A DNA stretch of 48,809 nucleotides from Purshia tridentata (Eukaryota > Streptophyta > Magnoliopsida > Rosales > Rosaceae). A program made the position numbers and the translations under genes. Positions 23,501-34,351 of this stretch are shown here, piece by piece (the first letter of the stretch is position 1; each line of letters begins with the position of its first letter). The notes under the pieces were generated by a model. The model made no database searches. It was not told the origin of the DNA and saw only the letters and a list, made by a program, of their open reading frames with translations. The stretch is from contig QANT01000682.1 in the NCBI GenBank assembly GCA_003254885.1, positions 1-48,809 of the forward strand, written 5' to 3'.

Positions 23501-25941
23501 ATCATTTTGCTTCGTTTAATAAACTCTATGTTTTCCCCTACTAAAATTGCAGACAATGACAACCTTTATGCCCCCACCACCTGCAGCAACATTTCTTGCC
23601 TTCCATCCACAGGACAATAACATAATTGCCATGGGCATGGAGGATTCTACAATTCAAGTCTACAATGTCCGGGTCGACGAGGTCTTTAACATGAACTGAG
23701 GCTTAGGATTTGTGTGACATTTTTCGTACATTTAAAATTTTAAATAGCCTTGAAACTTTTTTATTAATTTTCTATGTTTCGCACAGGTCAAGAGAAAGAT
23801 CAAAGGTCATCAGAAGAGAGTAACTGGCCTAGCCTTCTCCAATGTTCTAAATGTTCTGGTATCATCAGGAGCAGATACTCAGGTATGATATGTACCACTA
23901 CGAAAGGACAAATATGCTCTGCCTTTGAATGTGTGTGTGTGTGTGTGTGCACTTGCCGCATGCATTAGTACATGTGTTTATGCGATTGCATATGACTTTT
24001 AATTGTGCATGTTCTTAACTTACCATGTTGTAAATATATTTACAAAAAAATGTCGTATCATGAGCTATAAATAATGGATGTATTGGCTTGTAAAGTGTTG
24101 CTGCCTTTAAGAACAAGAAAGTGGGCAAAGTTGACAAATCCCACTATTAGATCAGAGAAATTTGTTCCAATGGAATATTTTGGTAGATAAGGGAGGCTAA
24201 TCCTTATCATTTGTGCAGCTTTTATAAAATGAGAATTAGTAATCCTCTGGAATATTGAAAATTTCAAATACCAAGAAATGCTCAATTTTTGTAGAGATTT
24301 AGGCAGAAATTTCAGTAAAGAGAGCCTGAGCTTAAGAGGAAAATATGTTTTCTGGCTCAATAAGAGCTCTTAATGATTTAATTTCCATACCTGCCTTCTG
24401 TGTCTGTAAGACAAATATGTAATGGATAGGAATGCCTTTAGTCTCTTCACCAGATGAAAGGAGCAATTGCTAATTATATTAAATTTCTCGTGTCTGCTGA
24501 CATTTTTACCTGGTCATGGTTCATGCCTATAATTCATGGTAGAAGAGTTGGATTTGGAAGCATTTTTCATAGTTTTTAACTTTTCAATATTTTATTAACT
24601 TATTAGTTGTTTTCTACAGACTAATTGAAGATATGGTGATCATCATACCAAATTGCCAAGTTATCTAGATTCATTAGTAGATTAAGCTAAGATTGTTCTT
24701 ATTTTTGAAAGATGACATTACATGATTTTGTTATTAGGATGTATACAAGCTGTAAAATCTCGTGAAGCAACTTTTCTAAATCTCAATGAATTATGCCATG
24801 TGGCTTAGATTTGTCGAACTTCACATTAGGCAATAGAATATGTAATTTTCTATTTCATCTTTATGTATTCATTATTGTTGATAACCTGAACTTGTAGGAT
24901 TTAGCTGAAAGAGAATGTTTTCCATTTTTCTTCTGTTGTGCATATATTATACCTCTCAGTGGAGTTGCTTGAAGTAAGAATTGTTGATATATTTTGTTGA
25001 TAAATTTTCTTTACTTTACTTTAGCTGTGTGTGTGGAGTCTGGATGGGTGGGAAAAGCAGGCGGGTAAGTTCTTGCAGATGCCAAATGGCCGTGTGCCTA
25101 CACCTCTTGCTCAGACCCGTGTTCAATTTCACCAAGATCAGACACATCTGCTGGCTGTACATGAAACTCAGATAGCCATATATGAAGCACCGAAGTTGGA
25201 GTGCCTTAAGCAGGTCTGTCAGGCATTCTTTTTTCTGTTTATTCTTGGCTGATTGTCTTTATTTTCAGTTATTAAATATTTCTAGTGTTCAGTTACTTAT
25301 CAATCTTGTATCTCATATTTAACTTCACTGTCATAGAAATGCTTTACTATTGAACCATTTCATGAACAATGCCTGCTTCAATTTTTAAAATAGAGGAAAA
25401 CCAGGGTAAAGTTTCAGGTTTTATCTTCTAATGTTTGTAGAATAGCTAGAACTTTGTTTGTGTTGTTTCTGAGATTTATAATACTCTTTTGGGTGTGACA
25501 GTGGGTGCCACGAGAATCTAATGGTCCTATCACAGATGCTACATATTCATGTGATAGCCAGTCAATCTATGCAAGCTTTGAAGATGCAACTGTGTGCATT
25601 CTTACTGCCTCCACGCTTCGACTCAGATGTCGGATAAACCCTACTGCATATATACCTTCTACGGCCAGGTATGTCATATGGTTACTGCTGCTTTTAAACA
25701 CACACACCCCAGAGACATCCTATTACTGATTATTCAATTATTCGACAGCATGAAGGTGTACCCAGCAGTAGTTGCAGCTCATCCATCTGACCCTAATCAA
25801 TTTTCACTTGGACTTACTGATGGTGGAGTCGTCGTTATGGAGCCACTGGAATCAGAGGGGAAGTGGGGTATTGCGCCTCCAGTTGAGAATGGAGGGCCTG
25901 GCACCAGCTCTGCGGGCGGTTCAGTTCAACAGCCAAGGTGA
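14582..25941 (+). CDS. TPR4: TOPLESS-related co-repressor, TPR4 type, 25 exons
   Basis: TOPLESS proteins are nuclear co-repressors that bind EAR motifs (Aux/IAA, JAZ adaptors and others). Exons: 14582-14661, 14934-15113, 15191-15304, 16917-17075, 17203-17383, 17474-17597, 18508-18557, 18864-19032, 19152-19261, 19359-19428, 19645-19718, 19846-19941, 20015-20110, 20844-20971, 21084-21318, 21414-21578, 21655-21747, 21984-22127, 23009-23119, 23254-23433, 23553-23681, 23787-23882, 25025-25213, 25502-25668, 25749-25941. All phases agree, giving 1110 residues (family about 1130). LisH and CTLH lie in the first 100 residues (SLSRELVFLILQFLDEEKF), followed by the CRA region, a Pro-rich linker and two WD40 propellers. 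The linker motif YPGHSHAH and the tail WGIAPP...SVQQPR match TPR4 rather than TPL or TPR2. With the ancestral exon-7 acceptor (18442) a TGA and a TAA fall in frame; the acceptor used here avoids both. Family certain; functionality likely but conditional. Confidence 0.93.
15926..16333 (+). repeat. 205-bp tandem duplication in TPR4-like intron 3
   Basis: The unit beginning tgcacttaccaaacatgg at 15926 is repeated head to tail from 16131, and the second copy fades out at about 16333. The copies differ at only a handful of sites (for example attcgc against atttgc, and ttatag against ttatgg). It is non-coding and leaves the flanking splice sites untouched. The low divergence means either a recent duplication or an assembly join of two alleles. 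Confidence 0.85.
18442..18507 (+). other. former 5' part of TPR4-like exon 7, now carrying stop codons
   Basis: These 66 bp still encode recognisable family linker sequence (SLLKHPRTPSTNNLAMDY, then a stop, then TAD). The stop is TAA at 18498-18500, where relatives have a Gln codon. Joining exon 6 to the old acceptor also makes TGA across the junction (T at 17597 plus GA). The bases just before 18508 read ctgcag, a usable acceptor, with an actaat branch-like motif upstream. Using it deletes exactly 22 codons and keeps frame. Confidence 0.8.
23928..23950. repeat. (GT)n microsatellite in TPR4-like intron 22
   Basis: An uninterrupted gt dinucleotide run lies shortly after the exon 22 donor, inside the 1142-bp intron 22. 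It is a simple sequence and likely length-polymorphic. Confidence 0.85.
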
Positions 25942-27050
25942 TAGTGATCTTCAGGCAATAAAACAAATGACCGAATGGATGCCTTACATGAACGCTGTTC
26001 ATATTTTGATTCAAGGAGAGCTACAAATTTTTAGGTTTCAGTGTATGGTTTAGGTTCGGTGGATAGGTTTTAGCTAGAGTCACATGAACGGTGATTATAT
26101 TCTAGGGAATTCCCTTCATACGTAGCAAATTGAGAGAAGAAGGTACAGAGGTATTCATATCACATAGAAGAAACATTAGGAGGAGAGCAGCAGCTGTTAC
26201 TTTGCCCTACTACTAGTTACTACTTTAGAATAATGAATTTGGCCATTACAGAGCTTAGCCATGATTGTACAGCGAAAAAGTAAAATTTTCTTTTCCAAAT
26301 TATTGCATTTCAACAATTTTTAAATCAAACTTAGGTGATTGGAGAATAGAGTTTTCTTCAATACTATTTGAAGTATTGAAGAACAGCAATAGTAAAGTTC
26401 ATATGTTCCTGCTATAACCGAGGGGGTCTTCATCCATCCCTTTAATCTTATTTTTCATTCCAGAATTCCTGGCATGATGGTGATTTATTGGTCATCGGTT
26501 GGAGGGGTTTTCTTTTTCTTTACTCACATCTTTGGTAGAGTGGCTGGATGACGTACATCTATATCTAAATCTAATGGCTGAAAGTTTATACTCTAATAGT
26601 GGAAAGTCGACTTTTTCACCTTAAAGGCTAAAAAGTAGTTTTATACCTTAAAATGGATGTACCGCCCAGTATTTTTTGTTTCTGAAATCCTATGCCTCAT
26701 CAGAGGAAAAAGAAAATAAATTAACTGATTGAATAATTTTGCTCACTACTTTAATCATGGCTTTCCTCATTGATAGTAATTCCTTCTTATAAGTTAAGCC
26801 GGACAAGCAGAACGGCTTAATCAAAAATGAAAATGTGTATAATTGTGATGTGCATAACTCTTATTTGAAGATAAGTATTTGTCGGTCTAGCAATTTGAAC
26901 TCAGAATTTTTCCACGAAGGAGAGTCTGGGTGCTGTTAAACTAAATGATTATTGTGACATTTACAATTTTTTTATAGAAATTAGTCAATTTCAGTAGATT
27001 AGATGGACCCTTCTCAAAGTAGTTAATTGAGAAGTAGTAGCATCTGTCCA
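25942..27050. other. TPR4-like 3' region and spacer to PV42
   Basis: The first few hundred bases are the probable 3' untranslated region of the TOPLESS-related gene. No coding sequence or clear repeat is seen in the rest, which becomes AT-rich toward 26980. Confidence 0.5.
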
Positions 27051-27055
27051 TATCC

Positions 27056-27073
27056 CACGTGTTATGCCACGTG
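27056..27073 (+). promoter_or_regulatory. twin G-box/ABRE elements upstream of PV42
   Basis: Two perfect CACGTG hexamers lie at 27056-27061 and 27068-27073, twelve bases apart; the second sits in the ABRE-like context CCACGTGT. They are about 200 bp upstream of the PV42 start codon. Paired G-boxes or ABREs bind bZIP or bHLH factors and, in plants, often confer ABA or light responses. The motifs are seen; the function is inferred. Confidence 0.6.
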
Positions 27074-27170
27074 TCCATATCCTTTCTCATAACGTGTCTA
27101 GCGAAACATAGGCATGCAACTGCGGCAAATCCTGGCTTTGACACGTACCAGCAACTCCAAGCACCATCTC

Positions 27171-27202
27171 TACACACACACACACATATATATATATACA
27201 CC
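27171..27202. repeat. (CA)n(TA)n compound microsatellite
   Basis: A cacacaca run passes directly into tatatata between the G-boxes and the PV42 start. It probably lies in the promoter or 5' leader, so length variation could alter spacing. Confidence 0.85.
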
Positions 27203-27269
27203 CAACTGCGACACCTCCCTCTCTTTCACATTCCCAATTAAGTTTCCTTCCCAAACCGAACAGTCAAGT

Positions 27270-29138
27270 ATGCAGCAAACAAAGGAGCACACCACCGCCA
27301 CCATGCATCAACAGCAGCAGCAGCAGCCCTCTGAGTCAACTGAGAGTGGCAGCAGTCAACGGCTGAGAGACAAGAAGGTGGGGGACTTGATGGCAAGCAA
27401 GCGCAGGCTCGTTGAGGTGCCGTACACGGCGTCTCTGGCCGACACCATGAACACGCTGGTGGCCAACCAGGTGCTGGCGGTTCCCGTGGCGGCGCCGCCG
27501 GGCCAGTGGGTCGGAGCCGGCGGGTCTATGATCATGGAAGCTGACAAGCACACTGGGACTGTGCGGAAGCACTATATAGGGATGGCCACCATGCTTGACA
27601 TCCTGGTTCATATTGCGGGGAATGATGACCAGTTGATGAACGATGAGGATCATCCATCTGGGTTTGATCTTGATCAGAAGATGGCGGTCCCGGTGTCCTC
27701 TATCATAGGGCACTGCCATGAGGGTCTTAACTTGTGGACTCTAAACCCCAACACAAGGTGACTTAATTTCTCTCTAAGCTCACAATACAAGTTAATTTCT
27801 AGCTTCTTCGAACGTAAATTGTAATATAAATATTAGTTCGATCATCACTTTTTTAATACAAGTGAGATTTATTTAATTTTGTGGGTTTTCACCTATATGA
27901 GTCTATCCCCAATAATGTGAGACAGAGTCACATTAATTCTGTCACTTTTTTTTGTACATGGATCTCCCGTCACATTAGTGATACAGTGCTCAACTCAACT
28001 TTACCAAAATTGTAGTGCAAATAGTTTTATCTGTGTGTGAGGCGGTGTAAGGTTAGTATCAAATTTTAAATGTTGTGTTTTTGACTCCCATGTACTCAGC
28101 ATCGTAGACTGTATGGAAGTGTTCAGCAAAGGAATACACAGAGCAATGGTACCAGTAGACAGCCACATGGAGAATTTGTCTGGAGTGGAGCTTGTAGAGT
28201 CTGCTTCCAGCTATAGAATGCTGACCCAGATGGATGTGCTGAGGTTCCTCAAGGAACATGCCTCCGCAGAGCTAGACGGCATCATATCACACACTGTAAC
28301 TGATTTGGGTGCGGTGACAGAGAGAGTTTATGCCATTACTGATCGCACAAGGGTCATAGATGCCATCAAGTGCATGCGTATTGCTCTGCTCAATGCTGTT
28401 CCGATTGTTAGAACTTCAGATGCCTATGAAGAAGACCAACACCAGCTTGTAAATGTACGTCTACCTCTTTCTTCAGCTTCATCATTTCATGTTAATTGGT
28501 TTGACATGTGTCTCTGTGTGAGCTGAGATATATATTGATCATTTGTTATTCAAATTACTTGTAACAATTAAGATACTAATATAGAATTTTAGATAGACAA
28601 ATCTGGTGACTAGTATTGTTGTTCAATAAATTGAACTCCAGAACAGGGGATTTTGCCGCCATTGTACCAAAAAGAAAAACAAGGTGATGTTGGACCTAGT
28701 AACATTAATAAAAACGGTGATGATAGTGCTGATCTTGTTAATTTGATAATTTATTGAAGCATTATGTAAAAGGGTTTACTAATACATGCGGTACCTTGGG
28801 TTGAAATACAGGGCAGAGGCAGGAGGGTTATAGGAACATTTTCTGCAACAGATTTGAGGGGTTGCCACCTTGTAACACTGCAAACATGGCTGCCTATGAC
28901 GGCGCTGGAGTTCACCGAGACAGTTTCAGCAAGCCCTCTATTGGCCGCAACATCCAATCCAGCAGCAAGGGAAATGGTGACATGTCGAGCTCAATCGTCC
29001 CTCGGCGAAGTGATCGACAAGGTGGTCTCCAAACATGTGCACAGAATTTGGGTTGTGGATCAACAAGGCTTGCTCTTGGGCCTCATTTCCCTCACAGACA
29101 TAATCAGGGTGTTGAGGCTTGCACTTTTGTCTGGATGA
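27270..29138 (+). CDS. PV42: SnRK1 gamma-like CBS protein, PV42 class
   Basis: The three exons 27270-27757, 28100-28454 and 28812-29138 give 389 residues in consistent phase. PV42 proteins are plant-specific relatives of the AMPK/SNF4 gamma subunit and are reported to interact with SnRK1, the energy-sensing kinase. Seen: a Gln-rich N-terminus, then four CBS units. CBS1 covers about residues 37-120 (KVGDLMASKRRLVEVP...YIGMATMLDILVHI). CBS2 spans the exon 1/2 junction and ends RMLTQMDVLRFLKEH. CBS3 starts near VYAITDRTRVIDAIKC and ends GTFSATDLRGCHL. CBS4 is C-terminal (HRIWVVDQQGLLLGLISLTD). The start at 27270 is chosen because the upstream in-frame Met (27114) would translate the microsatellite leader. 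It most resembles Arabidopsis PV42a/b; I cannot separate the two. The conserved ligand residues were not checked one by one. Confidence 0.93.
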
Positions 29139-30603
29139 AACCCCCTGAAATAATGAAATATATGTGATATTGTAGCCATGGTTTTGTGTAGCACGTACTT
29201 TGGGAGTGTTTGTATATACGTGTTATGTTTTTCTCAGCATGGATGCTACTATGTAAAACACTACGAGATCAACTTCAAGTGTATACATGTTATGTAACTT
29301 ATGTTTTCACTTTAATTTGGTTTGACTAATATTACATATACGGTATATACCAATTACAATTAATCCCAATTTCTTGAATATCAATTAATGTGGCAAATTT
29401 AATTTCTTCAACGACTTGAATATCAAGTAATTATTAATCATTTGATTTAGTGTCTATAGGCCAAACCATGTAATTTGGGTCCTTTTGATCACTCATGTAT
29501 GATCTGAAGTTCAAGTAGGACCCACACATTGCAATTCAGCCTAATTTGGAAGCGTTCTCAGCCATGGACGGTGATTGACATGCAAATGATGGAGTAATTG
29601 GGGGCGGCTAAATATAAGTTTACAACGTTGGATGCCTCTCCCAGATTGATCGATCTCAACACTTCTCACGCTGTATGTTTCCTCACGCTCCAGCAGACGC
29701 GAGTGCACAACTGTCCATGAAGCTCCAAAAGCTGAATCACCCTCCACAAATTACAAAACTGGATTTTTGTTTTGTTTTTTGGGTTATATACAAAACTGGA
29801 GTGGAGTTGCACATCTCTCTCAGCCTCTCACAATTCCCATCTGATCTCTATTATATCTAAATATAGTGTTTGGCTGGGGCTGGACCAATCACGCTTGAGT
29901 CACTTTTACAAGTCTGATTCGATGGACTTGAGTTGAGTTATTTAACTCTTCTACCGAGTTGAGTTATATAAGGTCGGTCCTTAATTTGGGGATGATCACC
30001 TCCATCTGTCATTAATTTACTATAAAATAATGTTACTTGCCTACTTGGTAAACTTCATGTTGAATAACCTGGCTGTAGTTGCTGAAAATAGAGTGAACCA
30101 ATTCACCCAAAACAAAAGTTAAACCAAATTAGACCAACTTCATTCTTCAACAGCCTTAAACCCCATAACCCACCCCACCCCTCCTACATAGAGTCACATA
30201 CTCTACCTCAAAATTAAAAGTGATAATTTCATTAAAATACTGTGACCGAAAATACACTTTAGCCCAAAATCTAATACACGAGCGTAAAAGTCTCACAACT
30301 CACAAGTGGGAATGCGTGAGCACCACGTGTACTGTTTAGTCTTTACACCATAAACCCTCTCCTTTCCCACTCACATTCTCAGATCTCACTCGGTCACACA
30401 CTTCCCAAAGGCCAAAACCTCCAACTACCAACCCACGCGCCAACTCATCACTTGTTCATTTATTTGGAAACTCCGCCACCCCTTGAGGCCTTGAACCTTG
30501 TGAGTTGTATTCTATTTCACTCTAAATAAAATCATCCACGGTTCCACACCCCTTCGCCCACAATCTCGCTTCTTCTATTTTTTTACAAATATATCATCCC
30601 ACA
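29139..30603. other. spacer between PV42 and PDCT
   Basis: This holds the PV42 3' region and the PDCT promoter. The frames at 29541-29747 and 29675-29860 look random. The last 300 bases are pyrimidine- and ACC-rich and probably include the PDCT 5' leader. No RNA gene or element is recognised. Confidence 0.5.
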
Positions 30604-32409
30604 ATGAACGGCGCCGTTTCCTCCCTCAAGCCCAGGCACAAAAGGGCCCTAAACGGCAAACCCGTTCGCGTCGTTCACACAACAAACCACCACCAGACGG
30701 AGGACGCTGCGATTATGTCTAAGAACATGCTCAATGCCTACTGCGGCACCTTCAAGGCCAAGGCCTCCTTCATGACGTGGAGGGTGCATGACGTGGTCCA
30801 CGTGGCCAGGCACCATTGGATACCTTGCGTCTTCGCCCTGGGCCTCCTCTTCTTCATGGGTGTGGAGTACACGCTCCGCATGGTGCCGTCGTCTTCGCCG
30901 CCCTTCGATATCGGCTTCGTCACCACCCACTCCCTCCACCTCCTCCTGGCCTCCCAGCCCAATCTCAATACCTTGCTCGCTGCTCTCAACACGGTATTGT
31001 ATAATTAACTGCATTTCCATTTTCATTTTTATGTTGGCATATTCTCATTGTTTTATTTTCTGGGTTTGTTTTGTATTTTTATTTTATTTTATAGCCCCTC
31101 TTGTTCTGGGTTAGCTTGTTTTGTCTTGTTATTATTCTGGAGTTGTATGATGAGGTTTGTTGTATTAATTTAATCAATGTGGCAGCTCTGGGCCTCTGGC
31201 CTTCTCGGCAATTTGATTTTTGTCATATTAAGAAAGAACAATCACATTTCTGAGAGGGGCCTGCATTTACATTTATGTGTATTTTGGGCATTGTGGGTCA
31301 ATTTGTTGTGCATTTGGGGTAGCTAGATCTCAAAGCCATTGTTTCTCTTTCAAAATTTGGGTTTTTTTGGGACGTTGGATTTCGGGCTGCATTGCATTTA
31401 ATTGCCACATTTAGTTCTGCAAAATTGAATGGCGTTTTGTGTGTGTTTCTAGGTGTTTGTGGGGATGCAGACAACATATATATTATGGACATGGCTAATA
31501 GAGGGCCGTCCAAGAGCCACAATCTCAGCCCTCTTCATGTTCACTTGCAGGGGAATCCTTGGCTACTCCACCCAACTCCCATTGCCTCAGGTAAACCCAT
31601 ATGCAGTCTTGTTTGCAAGTGCTTTAAGGGTTGTTTGGCAGTGTTTTTTTTAAGAAATTAACTTTTTTTTTGTTACATTTGAGGGAATTGAATCCTAGAG
31701 GACCTAGCATAATCCTAACCCATTAGCCCACCCCCCTCTCCATCTGGGGATGTTAACCTGTTTTTGCTCAGTAGCATTAAAAGTGCTTGTACAACCCAAA
31801 AAATACATTTAAAATTATTTTTGTCAAACGCTATAAAAAGTACTTTGTAACATTGTTGACTTGTTTGGAAGTGCTTAACATACTAACATATATACTTAGC
31901 TAGCTCCACCCAATGAAGAAAGGAAAGCCAAAAACCACTTTTAATTATTTTTGTCAAATGAACTGATTTTAATCATATGAAAGCATATTTGACACGTCTA
32001 AATGCACTTCCTAACATGCTTGCATCCCACATTTGTCAATAACCCATCTCACAATTTGGGCATTGTGATTGAAATTTTCTGTTGACAGGGGTTTTTGGGG
32101 TCAGGAGTGGACTTCCCAGTTGGGAATGTATCGTTTTTCTTGTTCTTCTCCGGGCATGTAGCAGGGTCTGTGATTGCATCCCTAGACATGCGAAGAATGC
32201 AGAGGTGGGAATTGGCATGGACATTTGATGCACTCAATGTGCTGCAGTCAGTGAGGTTGCTGGGGACTAGAGGCCACTACACAATAGACTTGGCAGTGGG
32301 GGTTGGGGCTGGTATTCTCTTTGATTCTCTGGCTGGCAAGTATGAGGAAAGCAAGAGAAAAGCAGCTACAACTACAACAACTGCTACCAAAGAGGCTCTG
32401 TTTCCCTAA
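30604..32409 (+). CDS. ROD1: phosphatidylcholine:diacylglycerol cholinephosphotransferase (PDCT)
   Basis: The three exons 30604-30993, 31453-31590 and 32089-32409 encode 282 residues; each exon is a whole number of codons. PDCT is an ER membrane enzyme that swaps the phosphocholine headgroup between phosphatidylcholine and diacylglycerol. This moves polyunsaturated acyl chains into the DAG pool used for seed oil. Seen: a basic soluble N-terminus (1-70), and several hydrophobic segments, the first at about 73-93 (WIPCVFALGLLFFMGVEY). The lipid-phosphatase/sphingomyelin-synthase-type catalytic motifs are SGH (His199) and RGHYTID (His239, Asp243), followed by the family GVGAGILFDSL. The C-terminus is Thr-rich. 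The length is close to Arabidopsis ROD1. PIFI converges on it from the right. Assignment is very secure; the activity itself is inferred from family. Confidence 0.94.
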
Positions 32410-33091
32410 ACAGATGGAGAAAAACAATGGCAGATAGATAGTTTGGGGTAGGAAGGAATTTGGGTATGTTTTTGAAACGTGGAAGAGTGAGTTCAATGAT
32501 GAAAGGAAAGTAGCTAACCTACTAGAACTAGGGTGTTTAAAGTGTACATAGAGTGAGAGAGACCTCAATGTGGTTGGTTTGGTTTCTATTTATTATTTTT
32601 GAGCAATGCTAGTGAGATTTGCGAGCATTTCAACATTATTTTTGTGGATCATCTCTTTAATAAAAGTAGGATCGACTCATGTAGGACCCAAACATATGGA
32701 TCTTAATTCTGTCAGAGAGATAGGTCCGTTTTTAGTTAACATTGGTTCAAATAGTTTTCTCTTTTTCTTTTGATGCAGTTTTTTTTAAAAAAAAAAAAAA
32801 TTGTGAAAGAACTATCGATGATCCCATTCTTAATTTGTTGATTGTTTCTAGTCTTTTGCACAGATTCTTAAATTGTTTTTTAAATTAGATGACCATCTCA
32901 CTATGCTTGCATTTGTTTATATATATGAGAATGGTAAAGGAGAAGCTGGTCAGATTTTCACATTAAATCTTAGTTGTTAAAGAAACAAGAACCAAACTAA
33001 AGGAGTATAAAAAGAAAGAGTTTGGAATGGAACCGTGCGAATTTAACCTTTTCATAGTCCCTTCTTACGTTTTGGAAAAGAAGAAATGACA

Positions 33092-33258
33092 TGCATCACG
33101 TTGTTCACATGCCGATGTCCTTGTTGCAAGGTTACTAAGTTCATGTCATTTGGCTATTCGTAAAGAACTTCCTAGCTTGCATCATATTGTTCACATGCCT
33201 CATTCCTTGCCGCGAGTGATTAAATTTATGTGGTTTGGTTATTTGTAAAGAACTTCCT
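33092..33258 (+). repeat. diverged tandem duplication, unit about 86 bp
   Basis: Two adjacent units share gcatca(c/t)(g/a)ttgttcacatgcc, the start of an ttgc(a/c) block, and taaagaacttcc at their ends. Many substitutions separate them, so this is an old duplication, unlike the near-identical ones elsewhere in the window. Confidence 0.6.
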
Positions 33259-33363
33259 TGCTTACTTTTCTTCAATCTAAGAACTAGACATCATTGGATT
33301 TTAAAAACTTGAATTATGAAGCCAAGTTAACACTCTCCAACTTCCATTGTTAGAAAAATAACT

Positions 33364-33686
33364 AAGAGCATATCCAAAAGATTATATAATCCATTATTCT
33401 TGGCCATTATTTTTCCTTAAGAACTTGCTCCAACAGATTAGCTATCACCTTAGCAACTATAGAATTTACTTTTCGGCTATCTATATATATGGCTTGGATT
33501 GGAGGAGAGAGAAAATAGGTAGGTAATAGAATTTTCTTTGTTTTTAGCTTTGGTGAGAATTTAGTTGATGTTTTTACATAAATAAAATAGAGAATATTAT
33601 TGGAATAAATTTTCCAGAGTTAATCAAAATAATTTTCTAGTTATTTTTGCTCAATTTGGTAGAACACTCTTGGAAGATGATCTAAG
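33364..33686. mobile_element. putative MITE with imperfect terminal inverted repeats
   Basis: The left end runs aagagcatatccaaaagatt. The reverse complement of the right end runs tagatcatcttccaagagtg. Both fit the gagcatctccaa-type termini common among plant non-autonomous DNA elements. The interior (about 320 bp) is AT-rich and non-coding. I could not confirm a target-site duplication, so borders and class are tentative. Confidence 0.4.
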
Positions 33687-34351
33687 AATGTATATCAAAT
33701 CAACACTAAACCATGCCAATGACCCACTACTTTAAATTTATGGCCACCAGTATAGTAAAATGATATCCTTCCTAACTTTTTTGTCACAATTACTCTTCCA
33801 TATTTCATTTTCTAGTACTCATGCTATCATACCATGTGCCTGTCACATCCTATCTACCCCAACAAAAATTTCTACACATTAGTCCATTACTCTCATTTAT
33901 GGCCTATGATTATGGGTCTCACAAGTCTATAATTGACATTCAAGTAGAAAATGTTGGGTCATGAACTCTAATTCAAGTGGCATTAGGGTGGAATGAAAAA
34001 GTAATAGATCTTTATGTATAAATCTCCTTGTTTTTGAAAAAATAAAAAGAAAGTTGAAAACCCATGTGTGCATGTTAGGATCCAACTAGTATACATTCAA
34101 ATTTCTTTAGGAAATCAGCAGCAAGTGCAAGTGCAAGTGCAGCAAGACAGTGAAGAAAATGCTAACTTGAATAGCATGGATGAGATTTCAACTATGACTA
34201 GTATAAACCTCCAAGTGAGTAACAATTCAGAAGTTTCCACCATCATGCCTCAACACATGCATTTCCAGACTACAGTGACACCGTATAGTATTACACACGA
34301 AGATATATTTACGAGCGAGGAAGACGATAAGCAGGTACCGAATGCACAATG

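Larger units (their letters stand above)
32410..34351. other. spacer between convergent PDCT and PIFI
   Basis: This contains the 3' regions of both genes, a diverged tandem repeat (33092-33258) and a probable MITE (33364-33686). No gene is seen. The frame at 34068-34556 on the plus strand is mostly the antisense of the PIFI last exon and its flanks. Confidence 0.55.
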
